NCBI GenBank assembly: GCA_002483395.1
Contig: DLHV01000161.1
Span: forward strand, 6,351-12,665
Source of the DNA: Chloracidobacterium sp. UBA7659
GTDB taxonomy: Bacteria > Acidobacteriota > Blastocatellia > Pyrinomonadales > Pyrinomonadaceae
Length of the DNA: 6,315 nucleotides
Reading direction: 5' to 3'
Shown here: in pieces, positions 5,767-6,315 of the stretch
Numbering within the stretch: the stretch's first letter is position 1
Layout: the number at the start of each line of letters is the position of its first letter
The notes under the pieces: generated by a model
What the model was told of the DNA's origin: nothing
Database searches by the model: none
What the model saw: only the letters and a program-made list of their open reading frames with translations
Made by a program: the position numbers and the translations under genes

Positions 5767-6315
5767 AGGAAGTCATCCTTCAGGACGGAGCGACGGTCAA
5801 GACGGACTACGGTGTCTCGGTGACAGGCCTAATCGGCGTTACAAAGACCATTACAGACCAGGCGGGAAAGAAACGCCAGGGCATCACGGACGCTCTCGGG
5901 CGGATGGTTCGCGTTATCGAGGACCCGACCGGTTCGCCCCTCAACACAGATTATGTTTTCGACACCCTCGGCAATCTGCGAAAAACGATACAAGGCGAAC
6001 AGAGCCGTTTCTTCATGCATGACAGCCTCGGGCGGCTGCTCTTTGCTAAACAGCCGGAACAGGACACGAATACGGGATTTGTTGCCGCCGACCCGATCAC
6101 GAGCAATTCGCAGTGGTCGGCGAAATACGAATACGACGACAATGGCAATATCACAAAGACGACCGACGCAAGAGGCATTTATGTTCAGGGGACTTACGAT
6201 AAGTTTAACCGGATAATTCTCAGAGATTATTCCGACGCAACGCCGGATGTCAGTTTCTACTACGACGGGACGGGGCTGGGCGGTGTGCCGAATAATTCGA
6301 AGGGCAAGACGACAA
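5736..6315 (+). pseudogene. Third RHS/YD-repeat fragment, 5'-truncated, runs off the window
   Basis: In the frame of 5751 the sequence is open from 5730 to the end and encodes EASRLKEVILQDG, TDYGVSVTGLIGVTK, GRMVRVIEDPTG, YVFDTLGNLRKTIQGEQSR, YEYDDNGNITKTTDARGIYV and SFYYDG. It matches the first RHS gene over about 223-813 with few indels. There is no start codon near the 5' end (first ATG at 5904) and no room for an N-terminus, because 5736-5766 overlaps the end of the preceding gene in another frame. It is therefore a headless RHS piece starting in mid YD repeat, either a remnant or a longer displaced cassette whose core and tip lie beyond the window. Many synonymous differences and a higher GC content than the first copy argue against a recent duplication. 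Confidence 0.8.

Noticed and set aside
1..6315. CRISPR array, tRNA/rRNA, insertion sequence or transposase
   Set aside because: There are no short regularly spaced direct repeats, no tRNA-like sequence and no transposase motif. The repeated segments are RHS protein-coding repeats.

Overview
The window is an accessory locus of the RHS/YD-repeat polymorphic-toxin type. All genes are on the + strand. They form an array of RHS fragments, each joined to its own C-terminal tip and followed by a small gene that fits an immunity role. The RHS core wording (LTTDHLGSPRV, DFSAFGEE, GLEFAQARYYNP, GRFTSVDPLTA, NRYSYVLNSPYK, DPLGL) reminds me of Acidobacteriota, Blastocatellia-type, RHS proteins. That placement is tentative, as there is no housekeeping or RNA gene to anchor taxonomy.

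Layout: (1) 1-2901 is one RHS reading frame, cut at its 5' end by the window edge. It holds YD repeats, the RHS core, the DPLGL processing site at 2083-2097 and a C-terminal DNA/RNA non-specific endonuclease tip (Endonuclease_NS_2-like, ββα-metal type). An in-frame TAG at 1630-1632 splits it into 1-1632 and a downstream piece. (2) 2915-3979 is a WG-repeat protein starting 13 nt after the nuclease tip, the probable partner of toxin 1. It has two plausible starts: an exported form from 2915 and a signal-less form from 2996 behind a good AGGAG Shine-Dalgarno. (3) 3999-4024 is a perfect 10-bp inverted repeat that stops exactly where RHS homology resumes. (4) 4025-5149 is a headless RHS cassette: only the last ~131 residues of the core, then a different tip that resembles the DUF922 putative metalloprotease family with a degenerate HExxH (FEKEH). 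(5) 5176-5766 is an exported Ig-like β-sandwich protein, the probable partner of tip 2. (6) 5736-6315 is a third RHS fragment that starts in mid YD repeat. It is homologous to 223-813, overlaps the end of gene 5 and runs off the window.

Taken together, the window looks like a primary Rhs toxin gene followed by displaced tip/immunity cassettes that keep enough RHS core to recombine with the main gene, the arrangement known for rhs and other polymorphic toxin loci. The RHS parts look more GC-rich than the tips and partner genes, as expected if tips are exchanged. The parts I find least explained are the TAG in the main gene, the dual start of the WG protein, the hairpin at the cassette boundary, and the pairing of a DUF922-like tip with an Ig-like partner. 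Because RHS repeats mislead assemblers, the joins near 4024 and 5740 and the TAG should be confirmed in reads.
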